Positions 8,605-17,164 of a stretch of 64,000 bases of DNA are shown in pieces; the first letter of the stretch is position 1, and every line of letters begins with the position of its first letter. Origin of the DNA: Trebonia sp963843745. Lineage in GTDB: Bacteria > Actinomycetota > Actinomycetes > Streptosporangiales > Streptosporangiaceae. The position numbers were made by a program, and so were the translations under genes. Under the pieces are notes generated by a model. That model was not told the origin of the DNA. It worked only from the letters and a program-made list of their open reading frames with translations, and searched no databases. The stretch spans positions 620,001 to 684,000 of the forward strand of contig CAWJLP010000021.1 of assembly GCA_963843745.1 (NCBI GenBank), in the 5' to 3' direction.

Positions 8605-9740
8605 GCGACGTCCCCGAGCAGCGGCAGGCCGCACAGCGCGCGCCCGATGAAGTCGTAGAGCGCGTCCGTCGTCGGCGCCATCACCCGCGCCGCCCTGGAG
8701 TCGCGGAACAGCCGCTCGACCACCGACTCCTTGCGGAACGCCGCGCCGCCGCCGGCCCGCAGCGCCAGGTCCGCCGCGTCCGCGGCGGCCTCGCCGGCCG
8801 CCGCCTTGACCTCGAGCACCAGGAGCTGGGCGTCTGCCCGTCCGGCCTCGACGGCGGCGAGCGTCTCAGCGACCAGCGCCCAGGTGCGGTCCGCCTCGAT
8901 CCGCAGCCGCGCCAGCTCAGCGCGCGGCTGCACCTGCTGGGCGAGCGACTGGCCGAGGTGCCTCAGCTGCGTCCGCTGCAGGTGCGCCGCGGTCTCGTCG
9001 GCGAGCCGGCGCGTCAGGCCCGCGCTCATCGACGCGCTGCAGATCAGGAACACCGGCAGCACTGCCGCCAGCGCCAGGTCAAGGCCGCCGCCGTCGCCGC
9101 CGAGCATCGCCGCGCGCGGCACGTGGACGCCGTCGGCTGTCATCGGGGCCGACGCGTTGCCGCGCAGGCCGAGGCCGTCGAACGCGCCGGACACCGACAG
9201 GCCCGCGGCGTCCGCCGGAACCAGCCAGAGCGTCATCGGGCCGTCGGCGTCGAGCGGCAGGCTCGACCAGACGTAGCTGTCGGCGTGCCCCGCCGACGTG
9301 ACCCAGCTCTTGCTCGCGTCCAGTCGCACGGTGCCGTCTGGCTCCGCGGTCGCGGTACCCAGCGGCGCCCAGAAGTGGCTGCGGGATCCGGTTTCTGAGA
9401 ACGCGAGAGTCGACAGGTGATGTCCCGCGGCGATCGCCGCGAGCGTCTCCTTGTCGCCGGCTGCCACGATCGCGGCGGTCGCGGAATAGTGCATGGTCAC
9501 GATCATCGCGGTGGAGCCGCACACCGCGCCGAGTTCGCGGACCACCTCCGCGGCGTCGCGCAGCCCGCCGCCACCGCCGCCGTACTCGGCGGGGACCGTC
9601 AGCGCGAGCAGCCCCGCCTGGGCCAGCGCGTCGATCTGCTTTCTGGGGAATTCGCCGGACGCATCCACGTGCGCCGCGCCCGGCGCCACGACGTCGTCGA
9701 TGACGCGCGCCAGGGCGTCCTGAAACGGCTGAGATGACAT
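8601..9740 (-). CDS. Acyl-CoA dehydrogenase-like flavoprotein
   Basis: The 379-residue protein (ATG 9740) has the acyl-CoA dehydrogenase fold: an N-terminal helical domain ending in LLALTVPAEYGGGGGG, a middle beta-domain with LAFSETGSRSHFWAP and SKSWVTSAGHADSYVW, and a C-terminal helical domain. The usual catalytic glutamate region is not evident, and the C-terminus (LFRDSRAARVMAPTTDALYDFIGRAL) looks more like the monooxygenase/DszC-SfnB branch. It is the first gene of a coupled operon with the PhnD-like and TusA/diiron genes. FAD or FMN chemistry on a small sulfur- or carbon-containing substrate is an inference from context only. Confidence 0.75.
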   Translation of the reverse strand: MSSQPFQDALARVIDDVVAPGAAHVDASGEFPRKQIDALAQAGLLALTVPAEYGGGGGGLRDAAEVVRELGAVCGSTAMIVTMHYSATAAIVAAGDKETLAAIAAGHHLSTLAFSETGSRSHFWAPLGTATAEPDGTVRLDASKSWVTSAGHADSYVWSSLPLDADGPMTLWLVPADAAGLSVSGAFDGLGLRGNASAPMTADGVHVPRAAMLGGDGGGLDLALAAVLPVFLICSASMSAGLTRRLADETAAHLQRTQLRHLGQSLAQQVQPRAELARLRIEADRTWALVAETLAAVEAGRADAQLLVLEVKAAAGEAAADAADLALRAGGGAAFRKESVVERLFRDSRAARVMAPTTDALYDFIGRALCGLPLLGDVA

Positions 9741-9898
9741 TGCCGCCTGCCTCTCGTGTGATCCGGCCCGACCGGCCGGTGCCTTCATCTTCGCCGGAGT
9801 CCTGGCGGGTAAACCAGTACCCGCCCGCACAGGAAGCCGTTAGTGAATTTGTGGCTCCGTGGCCCCGTGGCCCCGGCCTCGGAGCCGGCGTGGCGAGG

Positions 9899-10423
9899 CT
9901 ACTGGGCGAGGGCGGCGCGGACGTGCTCGAAGATCAGCGACGTCTCGGTGTAGGCGACGTCGGCGTTGGAGCTGAGGTCCTCGACGAAGTCCCGCAGGTC
10001 CTCGGTGGACGCCGCGGCGACGTGCAGCAGGAAGTCGTCCTTGCCGGCCAGGAAGAACACGTTCAGCACCTCATCGCGGGTGGCGACGTCCGCCACGAAG
10101 GCGCGGATGTGGCCGCGGGCGTCGGACTGCAGCCGCACCGCGATCATCGCCTGCAGCGGCCTGCCGAGCGCCGCCGGGTCCACGTCCGCGTGGTAGCCGC
10201 GGATCACGCCGCGCTCGCGCAGCGCGCGCACCCGGCCCAGGCAGGTCGACGGGGCGATGCCGGCGAGCCTGGCGAGCGTGTTGTTCGGCAGCCGGGCATC
10301 GCGGGCGAGTTCGAGGACGATGCGCCGGTCCGTTTCGTCGAGGTTGAGGGCCGGGACCGTCCCCCGAACGGTATTCGGCGAACCCGGCGTCCGGGTCGGG
10401 CGTGCTGAACTTTCAAGAGCCAT
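9899..10423 (-). CDS. Lrp/AsnC-family transcriptional regulator
   Basis: The 174-residue protein has an N-terminal Lrp helix-turn-helix (DETDRRIVLELARDARLPNNTLARLAGIAPSTCLGRVRAL, about residues 27-67) and a C-terminal RAM ligand-binding domain containing FFLAGKDDFLLHVAA. It is divergent from alanine dehydrogenase, the classic arrangement of AldR-like activators that sense alanine and control ald. I infer that it regulates ald and itself from the shared AT-rich intergenic region. The start at ATG 10423 is the furthest upstream; a shorter form starting nearer the HTH is possible. Confidence 0.88.
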   Translation of the reverse strand: MALESSARPTRTPGSPNTVRGTVPALNLDETDRRIVLELARDARLPNNTLARLAGIAPSTCLGRVRALRERGVIRGYHADVDPAALGRPLQAMIAVRLQSDARGHIRAFVADVATRDEVLNVFFLAGKDDFLLHVAAASTEDLRDFVEDLSSNADVAYTETSLIFEHVRAALAQ

Positions 10424-10526
10424 ATTTAGATTATACAGAATTAAGTTCAGCGATATTGGCAGTCATTCGAAAATCATGCACCATGGAGGGATCTGGGCCG
10501 CGGCGAGTCGAAAGGCAGGACGGTCA
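10424..10526. promoter_or_regulatory. Divergent promoter region between the Lrp regulator and ald
   Basis: This 103-bp gap is much more AT-rich than its surroundings, with runs such as ATATTTAGATTATACAGAA at 10423-10441. Such flexible AT-rich DNA is what Lrp/AldR-type regulators bind. Individual boxes are not defined well enough to mark. A weak ribosome-binding site (AAAGGCAGGA) precedes the ald ATG. Confidence 0.6.
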
Positions 10527-11642
10527 ATGAAGATCGGCGTCCCCCGCGAAGTGAAGAACCACGAGTACCGCATCGCGATTACGCCCGCGGGCGTGCGTGA
10601 GCTGGTCGGCCATGGCCACGAGGTGTTCGTGGAGAAGGACGCGGGCGCGGGCTCCGAGCTCGGCGACGACGCCTACGTCGCGGCCGGCGCGACGATCATC
10701 CCCGACCCCGACGAGGTCTGGCGCTTGGCCGACCTGGTCCTCAAGGTCAAGGAGCCGATCGCCGAGGAGTACCACCGGATGCGCCCGGGCCAGGTGCTCT
10801 TCACCTACCTTCACCTGGCCGCCGACAAGGCCTGCACCGACGCCCTGCTCGCGAACCGCGTCACGGGCATCGCCTACGAGACCGTCCAGCTCGCCGACGG
10901 CAGCCTGCCGCTGCTCGCGCCGATGTCCGAGGTCGCGGGCCGGCTGGCCCCGCAGGTCGGCGCCTACCACCTGATGCGCCAGGGCGGCGGCTACGGCGCG
11001 CTCCTCGGCGGAGTGCCGGGCACGCACGCGTCGCGGGTCGTCGTGATCGGCGCCGGCGTCTCCGGCCAGCAGGCCACTCAGATCGCTGTCGGCCTCGGCG
11101 CGCAGGTCACGGTGCTGGACAGGAACATCGCCAAGCTCCGCCAGCTCGACGCTCTTTACCAGGGCCGGGTCCAGACCGTCGCGTCCAACGCCTACGAGGT
11201 CGAGCGCGCCGTGCTCGGCGCCGACCTGGTGATCGGCGCGGTCCTGCTGCCCGGCGCGAAGGCCCCGAAGGTCGTCAGCAACGACCTGGTGAAGCGGATG
11301 AAGCCGGGCTCGGTGCTCGTCGACATCGCCATCGACCAGGGCGGCTGCTTCGAGGACTCGCACCCCACCACGCACGCGGACCCCGTCTACCGGGTGCACG
11401 ACTCGGTGTTCTACTGCGTCGCGAACATGCCGGGCGCCGTGCCGAACACCTCGACCTACGCGCTCACCAACGTGACGCTGCCGTACGCGGTCGAGCTCGC
11501 CAACCGCGGCTGGCGGGACGCGCTCCGCGCCGACCCAGCCCTGGCCGGCGGCCTGAACACGCACGACGGCCACGTCACGAACGCCCTGGTCGCCGCGGCC
11601 CACGGATACGAATCGGTCCCCGTAGGGGACGCCCTCGCCTAG
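10527..11642 (+). CDS. ald: Alanine dehydrogenase
   Basis: The 371-residue protein starts at ATG 10527 with the typical MKIGVPREVKNHEYRI. It has the substrate-binding region with conserved Lys (DLVLKVKEPI), the catalytic His in TYLHLAADK, the NAD-binding glycine motif VVIGAGVSGQQA and the C-terminal CVANMPGAVPNTST signature. Length and motifs match the NAD-dependent L-alanine dehydrogenases that interconvert alanine and pyruvate with ammonia. Divergence from the Lrp-family gene supports alanine-responsive control. The same frame is open upstream, but the family N-terminus and the ribosome-binding site fix this start. Confidence 0.97.
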   Translation: MKIGVPREVKNHEYRIAITPAGVRELVGHGHEVFVEKDAGAGSELGDDAYVAAGATIIPDPDEVWRLADLVLKVKEPIAEEYHRMRPGQVLFTYLHLAADKACTDALLANRVTGIAYETVQLADGSLPLLAPMSEVAGRLAPQVGAYHLMRQGGGYGALLGGVPGTHASRVVVIGAGVSGQQATQIAVGLGAQVTVLDRNIAKLRQLDALYQGRVQTVASNAYEVERAVLGADLVIGAVLLPGAKAPKVVSNDLVKRMKPGSVLVDIAIDQGGCFEDSHPTTHADPVYRVHDSVFYCVANMPGAVPNTSTYALTNVTLPYAVELANRGWRDALRADPALAGGLNTHDGHVTNALVAAAHGYESVPVGDALA

Positions 11643-11661
11643 GCCTACGCCCACCCGACGG

Positions 11662-11716
11662 CCTGTCGATTGCGCAAATGACCCGCTCTATCGGTGTCGA
11701 TTGCGCAATCGACAGG
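11662..11716. terminator. 16-bp perfect inverted repeat downstream of ald
   Basis: Arms 11662-11677 (CCTGTCGATTGCGCAA) and 11701-11716 are perfectly complementary and separated by 23 bases. The right arm lies in a smaller palindrome, TCGATTGCGCAATCGA. It lacks a poly-T tail but sits 20 bp after the ald stop, so it may be a bidirectional terminator. The TTGCGCAA core recurs at 25307-25330. Confidence 0.6.
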
Positions 11717-11782
11717 TTCCCCATCGAGGCGCGCCGCCGCCCACTCGCCGCCGCGGCCATGGGCCGCGCCCCGGGATCGACA

Positions 11783-11845
11783 TAGGGCGCGAAAGTGACG
11801 AAATATGTCCGGTATGCCCGGTTTCCGGGTAACTTTCGCGCCCTA
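11783..11845. terminator. 14-bp perfect inverted repeat between ald and the P450 gene
   Basis: Arms 11783-11796 (TAGGGCGCGAAAGT) and 11832-11845 are exact complements around a 35-base loop. The loop itself has a small CCCGG/CCGGG stem. It precedes the dispersed element at 11868 by 22 bp. Confidence 0.6.
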
Positions 11846-11867
11846 AGTCATGCGACCCCCTCTTGGC

Positions 11868-11888
11868 GCTGATAACAGCAAGAAGCGG
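11868..11888 (+). repeat. Dispersed intergenic element, copy 1
   Basis: Exact match to CTGATAACAGCAAGAAGCGG with a leading G. The first 12 bases can fold as GCTG-ATAA-CAGC. An adjacent GC-rich hairpin begins inside its last bases. Confidence 0.85.
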
Positions 11889-11931
11889 GCGGCAGCCCGC
11901 CAAGCAACCCCCGCGGCCGCGAAGCAAGCCG

Positions 11932-13131
11932 TCAGCCCAGGCGGACCGGCAGCGACTCCAGGCCGTGGATGAGGCTGCTGGGGCGCCAGCGCAAGGACGA
12001 CTCCGGGACGGCCAGCGACAGGGAAGGGAATCGCGTCAGCAGCGCGCGGAACGCGACCTCGCCCTCCAGGCGGGCCAGCGGCGCGCCGAGGCAGTAGTGG
12101 ATCCCGTGCCCGAACGCCAGGTGCCCGGCGGCGTCCCGCCCCAGATCGAGCCGGTCGGGGTCGGCGAACCTGGACGGGTCGCGGTTCGCCGAGGAGGTCA
12201 CGCACAGCACCCACTCGCCGGCCGGGATCGTGACCCCGCCCAGCTCCACCGGCTCCGTCGTGAACCGGTCGGTCGTGTGGTTCAGCGGGTTGGAGTAGCG
12301 CAGCAGCTCTTCCACCGCGGCGGGCAGCAGCGACCAGTCATCGCGCAGCCGTGCGAGCTCGGCCGGATAGCGAAGCAGCGCGAGCGTCCCGGTCGCGATC
12401 AGGTTCGTCGTCGTCTCGTGGCCCGCCACGAGCAGCAGGAACAGCAGCGCGATGAGCTCCCGCTCGTCGAGCGAGTCGCCCGAGTCGCGGGCCGCGATCA
12501 GCGCGGACGTCAGGTCATCCGCCGGGGAACGCCGCTTCGCCGCCAGCAAGGCGGTGAAGTAGTGGAACATCTCGGTGCCCGCGGCGAGGAACTCCTCTTC
12601 CGTCACCACGGACGACACGACGGCGTGCGACCAGACCTGGAACTTGCCCTGGTCGGCCGCCGGCACCCCGAGCAGCTCGCAGACCACCGTGATCGGCAGC
12701 GGGAACGCGAAGGCCTCGATGAGGTCAACAGACGCCTCGCCCCCCGCGAAGCGGCCCTCCATCGCGTCCAGCAGCGACGCGGTGATCTCCTCGATCCGCG
12801 GCCGCAGCCCCGCGATCCGCCGGGCGGTGAACGCCTTGACCACGAGGCGCCGCAGCCGCGTGTGGTCCGGCGGGTCCAGGCTCAGCAGGTGCCTGCTGAG
12901 GTAGCCGGTCACCGGATCGGGCGCGAAGTCAGCGGGCTTCAGCTTGCCCACCCAGTCCTTGGCCAGCCGCGGGTCGGCGAGCGCGGCGCGCACCTCGGCG
13001 TACCTGGTGATCATCCAGGCCCGGTTCCCCTCCGGCATCGTCACCGGTGTGACTGGCCGCTTCTCGCGCATCCGCGCGAAGTACTTGAGGGGGTCCTGGA
13101 AGTAATCGGCAGGAAGTTCCGTCACGGTCAC
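11932..13131 (-). CDS. Cytochrome P450
   Basis: The 399-residue protein has the full bacterial P450 pattern: an I-helix oxygen-activation motif (LLVAGHETTTN, about residues 233-243), an ExxR motif in EELLRYSNPLNH, and the heme-binding loop FGHGIHYCLGAPLARLE with the axial cysteine near residue 345. It resembles the CYP105/107-type oxidases of actinomycete secondary metabolism. No ferredoxin gene is adjacent, so its electron donor is probably encoded elsewhere. The substrate is unknown. It converges on ald and diverges from uvrC. Confidence 0.93.
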   Translation of the reverse strand: MTVTELPADYFQDPLKYFARMREKRPVTPVTMPEGNRAWMITRYAEVRAALADPRLAKDWVGKLKPADFAPDPVTGYLSRHLLSLDPPDHTRLRRLVVKAFTARRIAGLRPRIEEITASLLDAMEGRFAGGEASVDLIEAFAFPLPITVVCELLGVPAADQGKFQVWSHAVVSSVVTEEEFLAAGTEMFHYFTALLAAKRRSPADDLTSALIAARDSGDSLDERELIALLFLLLVAGHETTTNLIATGTLALLRYPAELARLRDDWSLLPAAVEELLRYSNPLNHTTDRFTTEPVELGGVTIPAGEWVLCVTSSANRDPSRFADPDRLDLGRDAAGHLAFGHGIHYCLGAPLARLEGEVAFRALLTRFPSLSLAVPESSLRWRPSSLIHGLESLPVRLG

Positions 13132-13160
13132 CTAGCTTAAGATATAACTCGTTTCCGCTC

Positions 13161-13214
13161 AAGGCCGCATTCTCCTGAAGGCCCGCATTCCCCTGAAGGC
13201 CCCGCATTCTCCTG
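13161..13214. repeat. Three imperfect 17-19 bp tandem repeats upstream of uvrC
   Basis: Units beginning at 13161, 13178 and 13196 follow the pattern AAGGCC-CGCATTC-TCCTG with 1-2 bp length variation. They lie in the 148-bp gap between the divergent P450 and uvrC starts. Read on the minus strand, each unit contains AGGAGAATG or AGGGGAATG, which looks like a ribosome-binding site with a start codon, but no open frame follows. Confidence 0.75.
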
Positions 13215-13279
13215 AGGGCAGAGCCACGCGTCCGTTCGGATAACCCTGAAAGTCTCAGCCGGGGACTACCCTTACAGTC

Positions 13280-15253
13280 GTGGCAGACCCGCACCGATAC
13301 CGACCCGCTCCCGGGGAGATCCCGGAGGCGCCGGGCGTGTACCGGTTCAGGGACGAGCGCGGCCGGGTCATCTACGTAGGCAAGGCGAAGTCGCTGCGGC
13401 AGCGGCTGAACCAGTACTTCGCCGACTTCACCCAGCTCCACCCGCGCACCCAGGCGATGCTGACGACCGCCGCCAACGTCGACTGGACGGTCGTGAAGAC
13501 CGAGGTCGAGGCGCTGCAGCTGGAGTACTCCTGGATCAAGGAGTTCGACCCCCGGTTCAACGTCAAGTACCGCGACGATAAGAGCTACCCCTATCTCGCG
13601 GTCACCATGGACGAGGAGTTCCCGCGGGTCATGGTGATGCGCGGCGCGAAAAGGAAGGGCACCAGGTACTTCGGCCCGTACAGCCACGCCTGGGCGATCC
13701 GCGACACGGTTGACACCCTGCTGCGCGTCTTCCCCGTCCGCACCTGCTCCAAGGGCGTCTTCAAGCGGGCCGGGCAGATCGGCCGCCCGTGCCTGCTCGG
13801 CTACATCGGCAAGTGCTCCGCGCCCTGCGTGAAGCGCATCTCTGAAGAGGACCACCGGCAGCTCGCCGAGGACTTCTGCGACTTCATGTCCGGCCAGACC
13901 GCGCGCTTCATCAAGAAGCTCACCGCCGAGATGAGGGAAGCCGCCGACGAGGAGGAGTACGAGCGGGCCGCCCGTCTCAGGGACGACGTCAAGGCCCTGG
14001 AGCGGGCGCTGGAGAAGCAGGCCGTGGTGCTCGGCGACGGGACCGACTGCGACGTGATCGCCCTCGCGGAAGACCCCCTCGAGGCCGCCGTGCAGATCTT
14101 CTACGTGCGCGGCGGGCGAATACGCGGCCAGCGCGGCTGGGTTCTCGAGAAGGTGGAAGACGTCACCACCACCAACCTTGTCGAGCGCTTCCTCGGCCAG
14201 TTCTACGGCGAGGGAACCGCACCGGACAGCAACGGCATCCCGCGCGAGGTGCTCGTCCCCGAGCTGCCGCCGGACCCGGCGACCATGACGCAGTGGCTGA
14301 CCGCGCGGCGCGGCGGCCCTGTGCAGCTGCGGGTCCCGCAGCGCGGCGACAAGAAGGCCCTGATGGAGACCGTCGCGCGCAACGCCAAGGAGGCCCTGGC
14401 GCTGCACAAGACGCGCCGCGCGAGCGACCTGACCACGAGAAGCCAGGCGCTGCACGAGATCCAGGAGGCGCTGGGCCTGGACGACGCGCCGCTGCGGATC
14501 GAGTGCTACGACGTGTCCAACCTGCAGGGCACGCACGTCGTGGCGTCGATGGTCGTGTTCGAGGACGGGCTGGCCCGCAAGAGCGAGTACCGCCGTTTCT
14601 CGATCAAGGGATTCGAGGGCAGCGACGACATCTCGGCGATCCGCGAGGTAATCACCCGCCGGTTCCGGCGCTACCTGGCGGAGCGCGAGGAGACCGGTGA
14701 GCTGGACATGCTCGGCGATCCCGAGGCGAGGGAAGATCAAGACATTTCCCCCGAACGTACGCTGGCTTCGACTCAGCGCAAGTTCGCGTACCCGCCGAAC
14801 CTGGTCGTCGTCGACGGTGGCGCGGGCCAGGTCGCGGCGGCCGCGGGCGCGCTCGCGGAACTCGGCATCGACGACGTGGCCGTCTGCGGGCTGGCGAAGC
14901 GGCTGGAAGAGGTGTGGCTGCCGGACCAGCAGCACCCGGTGATCCTGTCCCGCACGTCCGAGGGGCTGTACCTGCTGCAGCGGGTGCGGGACGAGGCGCA
15001 CCGGTTCGCGATCACCTACCACCGGGCCAAGCGCGGGAAGGCCGCCACCGTCTCGGCGCTGGACTCGGTGCCGGGCCTGGGCCCGGCCCGGCGGGCCGCG
15101 CTGCTGAAGAAGTTCGGGTCAGTGAAGGCGATCTCCGCGGCATCGGACGAGGAGATCGCCGAAGTGCCCGGCATCGGGCCGCGGCTCGCGGCCACCATCA
15201 CGAGCGCCTTGCGGACTGAGGAGCCTGGTCCTTCCCGGAGGTTAGCCACATGA
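13280..15253 (+). CDS. uvrC: UvrABC excinuclease subunit C
   Basis: The 657-residue protein starts at GTG 13280. The N-terminal GIY-YIG nuclease (PGVYRFRDERGRVIYVGKAKSLRQRL, residues 17-42) makes the 3' incision. A UVR motif lies near residue 225 (ERAARLRDDVKALERAL), followed by the RNase H-like nuclease that makes the 5' incision (IECYDVSNLQGTH, VVVDGGAGQV) and tandem helix-hairpin-helix motifs (LDSVPGLGPARRAALLKKFG). It acts in nucleotide excision repair. A local insertion-like stretch, DPEAREDQDISPERTLAST before FAYPPN, carries the recurrent CCCGAACGTACG motif at 14750-14761. It overlaps rapZ by ATGA. Confidence 0.98.
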   Translation: MADPHRYRPAPGEIPEAPGVYRFRDERGRVIYVGKAKSLRQRLNQYFADFTQLHPRTQAMLTTAANVDWTVVKTEVEALQLEYSWIKEFDPRFNVKYRDDKSYPYLAVTMDEEFPRVMVMRGAKRKGTRYFGPYSHAWAIRDTVDTLLRVFPVRTCSKGVFKRAGQIGRPCLLGYIGKCSAPCVKRISEEDHRQLAEDFCDFMSGQTARFIKKLTAEMREAADEEEYERAARLRDDVKALERALEKQAVVLGDGTDCDVIALAEDPLEAAVQIFYVRGGRIRGQRGWVLEKVEDVTTTNLVERFLGQFYGEGTAPDSNGIPREVLVPELPPDPATMTQWLTARRGGPVQLRVPQRGDKKALMETVARNAKEALALHKTRRASDLTTRSQALHEIQEALGLDDAPLRIECYDVSNLQGTHVVASMVVFEDGLARKSEYRRFSIKGFEGSDDISAIREVITRRFRRYLAEREETGELDMLGDPEAREDQDISPERTLASTQRKFAYPPNLVVVDGGAGQVAAAAGALAELGIDDVAVCGLAKRLEEVWLPDQQHPVILSRTSEGLYLLQRVRDEAHRFAITYHRAKRGKAATVSALDSVPGLGPARRAALLKKFGSVKAISAASDEEIAEVPGIGPRLAATITSALRTEEPGPSRRLAT

Positions 15254-16131
15254 CTGAACCTGCTAGCACCCGTGCGTCGCACGGCATACCCGACATCGTC
15301 ATCATCACCGGCATGTCCGGCGCCGGCCGCTCCACCGCGGCCAACGCGCTTGAGGACCTCGGCTGGTACGTGGTGGACAACCTGCCGCCCGCGCTGCTGC
15401 CCACGATGCTCGACCTCGCGGACCGGGCGTCGCTGCCCGGCGTGGCCGCGATCATCGACGCGCGGTCGGCCGGGTTCTCCACCGACCTGAAGTCGGCGAT
15501 CGCGGCGCTGGCGGCGCGCGGCGTGTCGCCGCAGGTGGTGTTCCTCGAGGCGTCCGAGGGGACGCTGGTGCAGCGGTTCGAGAACGTGCGGCGGCCGCAC
15601 CCGATGCAGGACTCTGGGACGATCACCGAGGGCATCTCCGCCGAGCGCGACCTGCTGCGCGAGGTGCGCGGCGACTCCGACATCGTGCTGGACACGTCAT
15701 CGCTCAACGTGCACCAGCTGCGTTCCCGGATGCACGCCTACTTCGCCGGGGACTCGGCGGGGACGCTGCGGCTGAACATCGTGTCGTTCGGCTTCAAGTA
15801 CGGGGTGCCGGTGGACGCGGACCTGGTCGCCGACTGCCGGTTCCTGCCGAACCCGCACTGGGTGCCGTCGCTGCAGCCGCTGACCGGCCTGGACGCCGGG
15901 GTGCGCGACTACGTGCTCGCCCAGCAGGGCGCGGAGGAGTTCCTCGACGCGTACCTCAACGTGCTCGAAGTGTCGCTGCCGGGGTTTGAACGCGAGGGCA
16001 AGAGGTATGTCACGCTGGCGGTTGGCTGCACGGGCGGCAAGCACCGCTCGGTCGCCATCGCCGAACAGATCGCGGCACGGCTCGGCGACCGCGATATCAC
16101 GGTGTCGCACCGGGACCTGGGTCGGGAGTGA
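15250..16131 (+). CDS. rapZ: RNase adapter RapZ / nucleotide-binding protein (YvcJ family)
   Basis: The 293-residue protein begins at ATG 15250, overlapping the uvrC stop. It has a Walker A motif (ITGMSGAGRST, residues 19-29), the DNLPP motif, and the C-terminal signature FGFKYGVP...GCTGGKHRSVAIAEQIA. In Escherichia coli RapZ controls glmZ decay and glucosamine-6-phosphate synthesis; in Bacillus YvcJ affects competence. The uvrC-rapZ-yvcK-whiA order is strongly conserved in Actinobacteria, and the tight overlap indicates an operon. Confidence 0.96.
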   Translation: MTEPASTRASHGIPDIVIITGMSGAGRSTAANALEDLGWYVVDNLPPALLPTMLDLADRASLPGVAAIIDARSAGFSTDLKSAIAALAARGVSPQVVFLEASEGTLVQRFENVRRPHPMQDSGTITEGISAERDLLREVRGDSDIVLDTSSLNVHQLRSRMHAYFAGDSAGTLRLNIVSFGFKYGVPVDADLVADCRFLPNPHWVPSLQPLTGLDAGVRDYVLAQQGAEEFLDAYLNVLEVSLPGFEREGKRYVTLAVGCTGGKHRSVAIAEQIAARLGDRDITVSHRDLGRE

Positions 16132-16134
16132 TTT

Positions 16135-17145
16135 TTGGGGCAGGAATCATCGCCTGGGGGGGCGGACTCCCCGCATGGGGGGCTCCCGCCCCCCATTCCC
16201 CCTGGCCGTACCCCCCGCGTGGTCGCCCTGGGCGGGGGGCATGGGCTGGCCGCGTCGCTGGCCGCGCTACGGCGGGTGACGCCGGACATCACGGCGATCG
16301 TGACGGTCGCGGACGACGGCGGTTCGTCCGGGCGGCTGCGCCGCGAGTTCGGCGTGCTGCCGCCTGGCGACCTGCGGATGGCGCTCGCGGCGCTGTGCGG
16401 CGATGACGCGTGGGGCGAGACCTGGTCCCGGGTGGTGCAGCACCGGTTCGGCGGCTCGGGCGAGCTGGCCGGCCATGCCCTCGGGAACCTGCTGCTCGCC
16501 GGGATGTGGGACCTGTTCGGCGATCCGGTGGCCAGCCTGGACCTGGTCGGGCGGCTGCTGCGCGTCACCGGGCGGGTGCTGCCGATGGCCGCGGTGCCGC
16601 TGGAGATCGTGGCGTGCGTGGCCGGGCTCGACCCGCTGGCGCCCGAGGTGGTTCGCGAGGTGCGCGGGCAGGCCGCGGTGGCGGTCACCGGGGGCCGGGT
16701 GCGGTCGATCTCGCTGGAGCCCGTCGACCCGCCGGCCGTGCCGGAGGCGGTCGCCGCGGTGCTCGCGGCGGACTGGGTGGTGTTCGGCCCCGGGTCGTGG
16801 TTCACCAGCGTGCTGCCGCACCTGATGGTGCCGTCGCTGGCCACGGCGCTGGCGGGGACCCGCGCGCGGCGGCTGGTGGCCCTGAACCTGGTGCCGCAGC
16901 CCGGGGAGACCGAAGGATTTTCCCCGCACCGTCATCTGGAAGTTCTCGCCGACCACGCGCCATCATTGACTGTTGACGTGGTGCTCGCCGACTCGGGCGC
17001 GGTGGCCGGCGCGGAAGACGAGCTGAAGCAGGCGGCGGGACTGTTGCACGCGTCGCTGGTGTTGTCCGACGTGGCGGCGGCCGACGGCGTCAAGCACGAT
17101 CCGGTGCGGCTGGCCGCGGCGTACCGGCAGGTGTTCGGGGCTTAG
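16135..17145 (+). CDS. yvcK: Gluconeogenesis factor YvcK (CofD-like)
   Basis: The core starts at RVVALGGGHGLAASLAAL and carries TVADDGGSSGRLRREFGVLPPGDLRMAL, the YvcK/CofD nucleotide-sugar-binding pattern, and VFGPGSWFTSVLPHL. In Gram-positives YvcK binds UDP-N-acetylglucosamine and affects carbon metabolism and cell-wall synthesis. The furthest start is TTG 16135, three bases after the rapZ stop, which gives 336 residues. Its first 28 residues (Gly/Pro-rich) are poorly conserved in character, so GTG 16219 is an alternative. Third gene of the operon. Confidence 0.93.
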   Translation: MGQESSPGGADSPHGGLPPPIPPGRTPRVVALGGGHGLAASLAALRRVTPDITAIVTVADDGGSSGRLRREFGVLPPGDLRMALAALCGDDAWGETWSRVVQHRFGGSGELAGHALGNLLLAGMWDLFGDPVASLDLVGRLLRVTGRVLPMAAVPLEIVACVAGLDPLAPEVVREVRGQAAVAVTGGRVRSISLEPVDPPAVPEAVAAVLAADWVVFGPGSWFTSVLPHLMVPSLATALAGTRARRLVALNLVPQPGETEGFSPHRHLEVLADHAPSLTVDVVLADSGAVAGAEDELKQAAGLLHASLVLSDVAAADGVKHDPVRLAAAYRQVFGA

Positions 17146-17164
17146 ACGTGGGGGTGGTGCCGCA

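Larger units (their letters stand above)
11643..11931. other. Convergent gap with two long inverted repeats and one copy of the dispersed element
   Basis: This non-coding gap lies between ald and the P450 gene, which point at each other. It contains the inverted repeat 11662-11716, the inverted repeat 11783-11845, and the dispersed element at 11868-11888, which is followed directly by a small GCGGGC-ggca-GCCCGC hairpin (11885-11900). No gene is apparent. Confidence 0.8.

Noticed and set aside
12929..15022. A 697-residue minus-strand frame opposite uvrC
   Set aside because: Composition is shadow-like and the opposite strand encodes an unmistakable UvrC.
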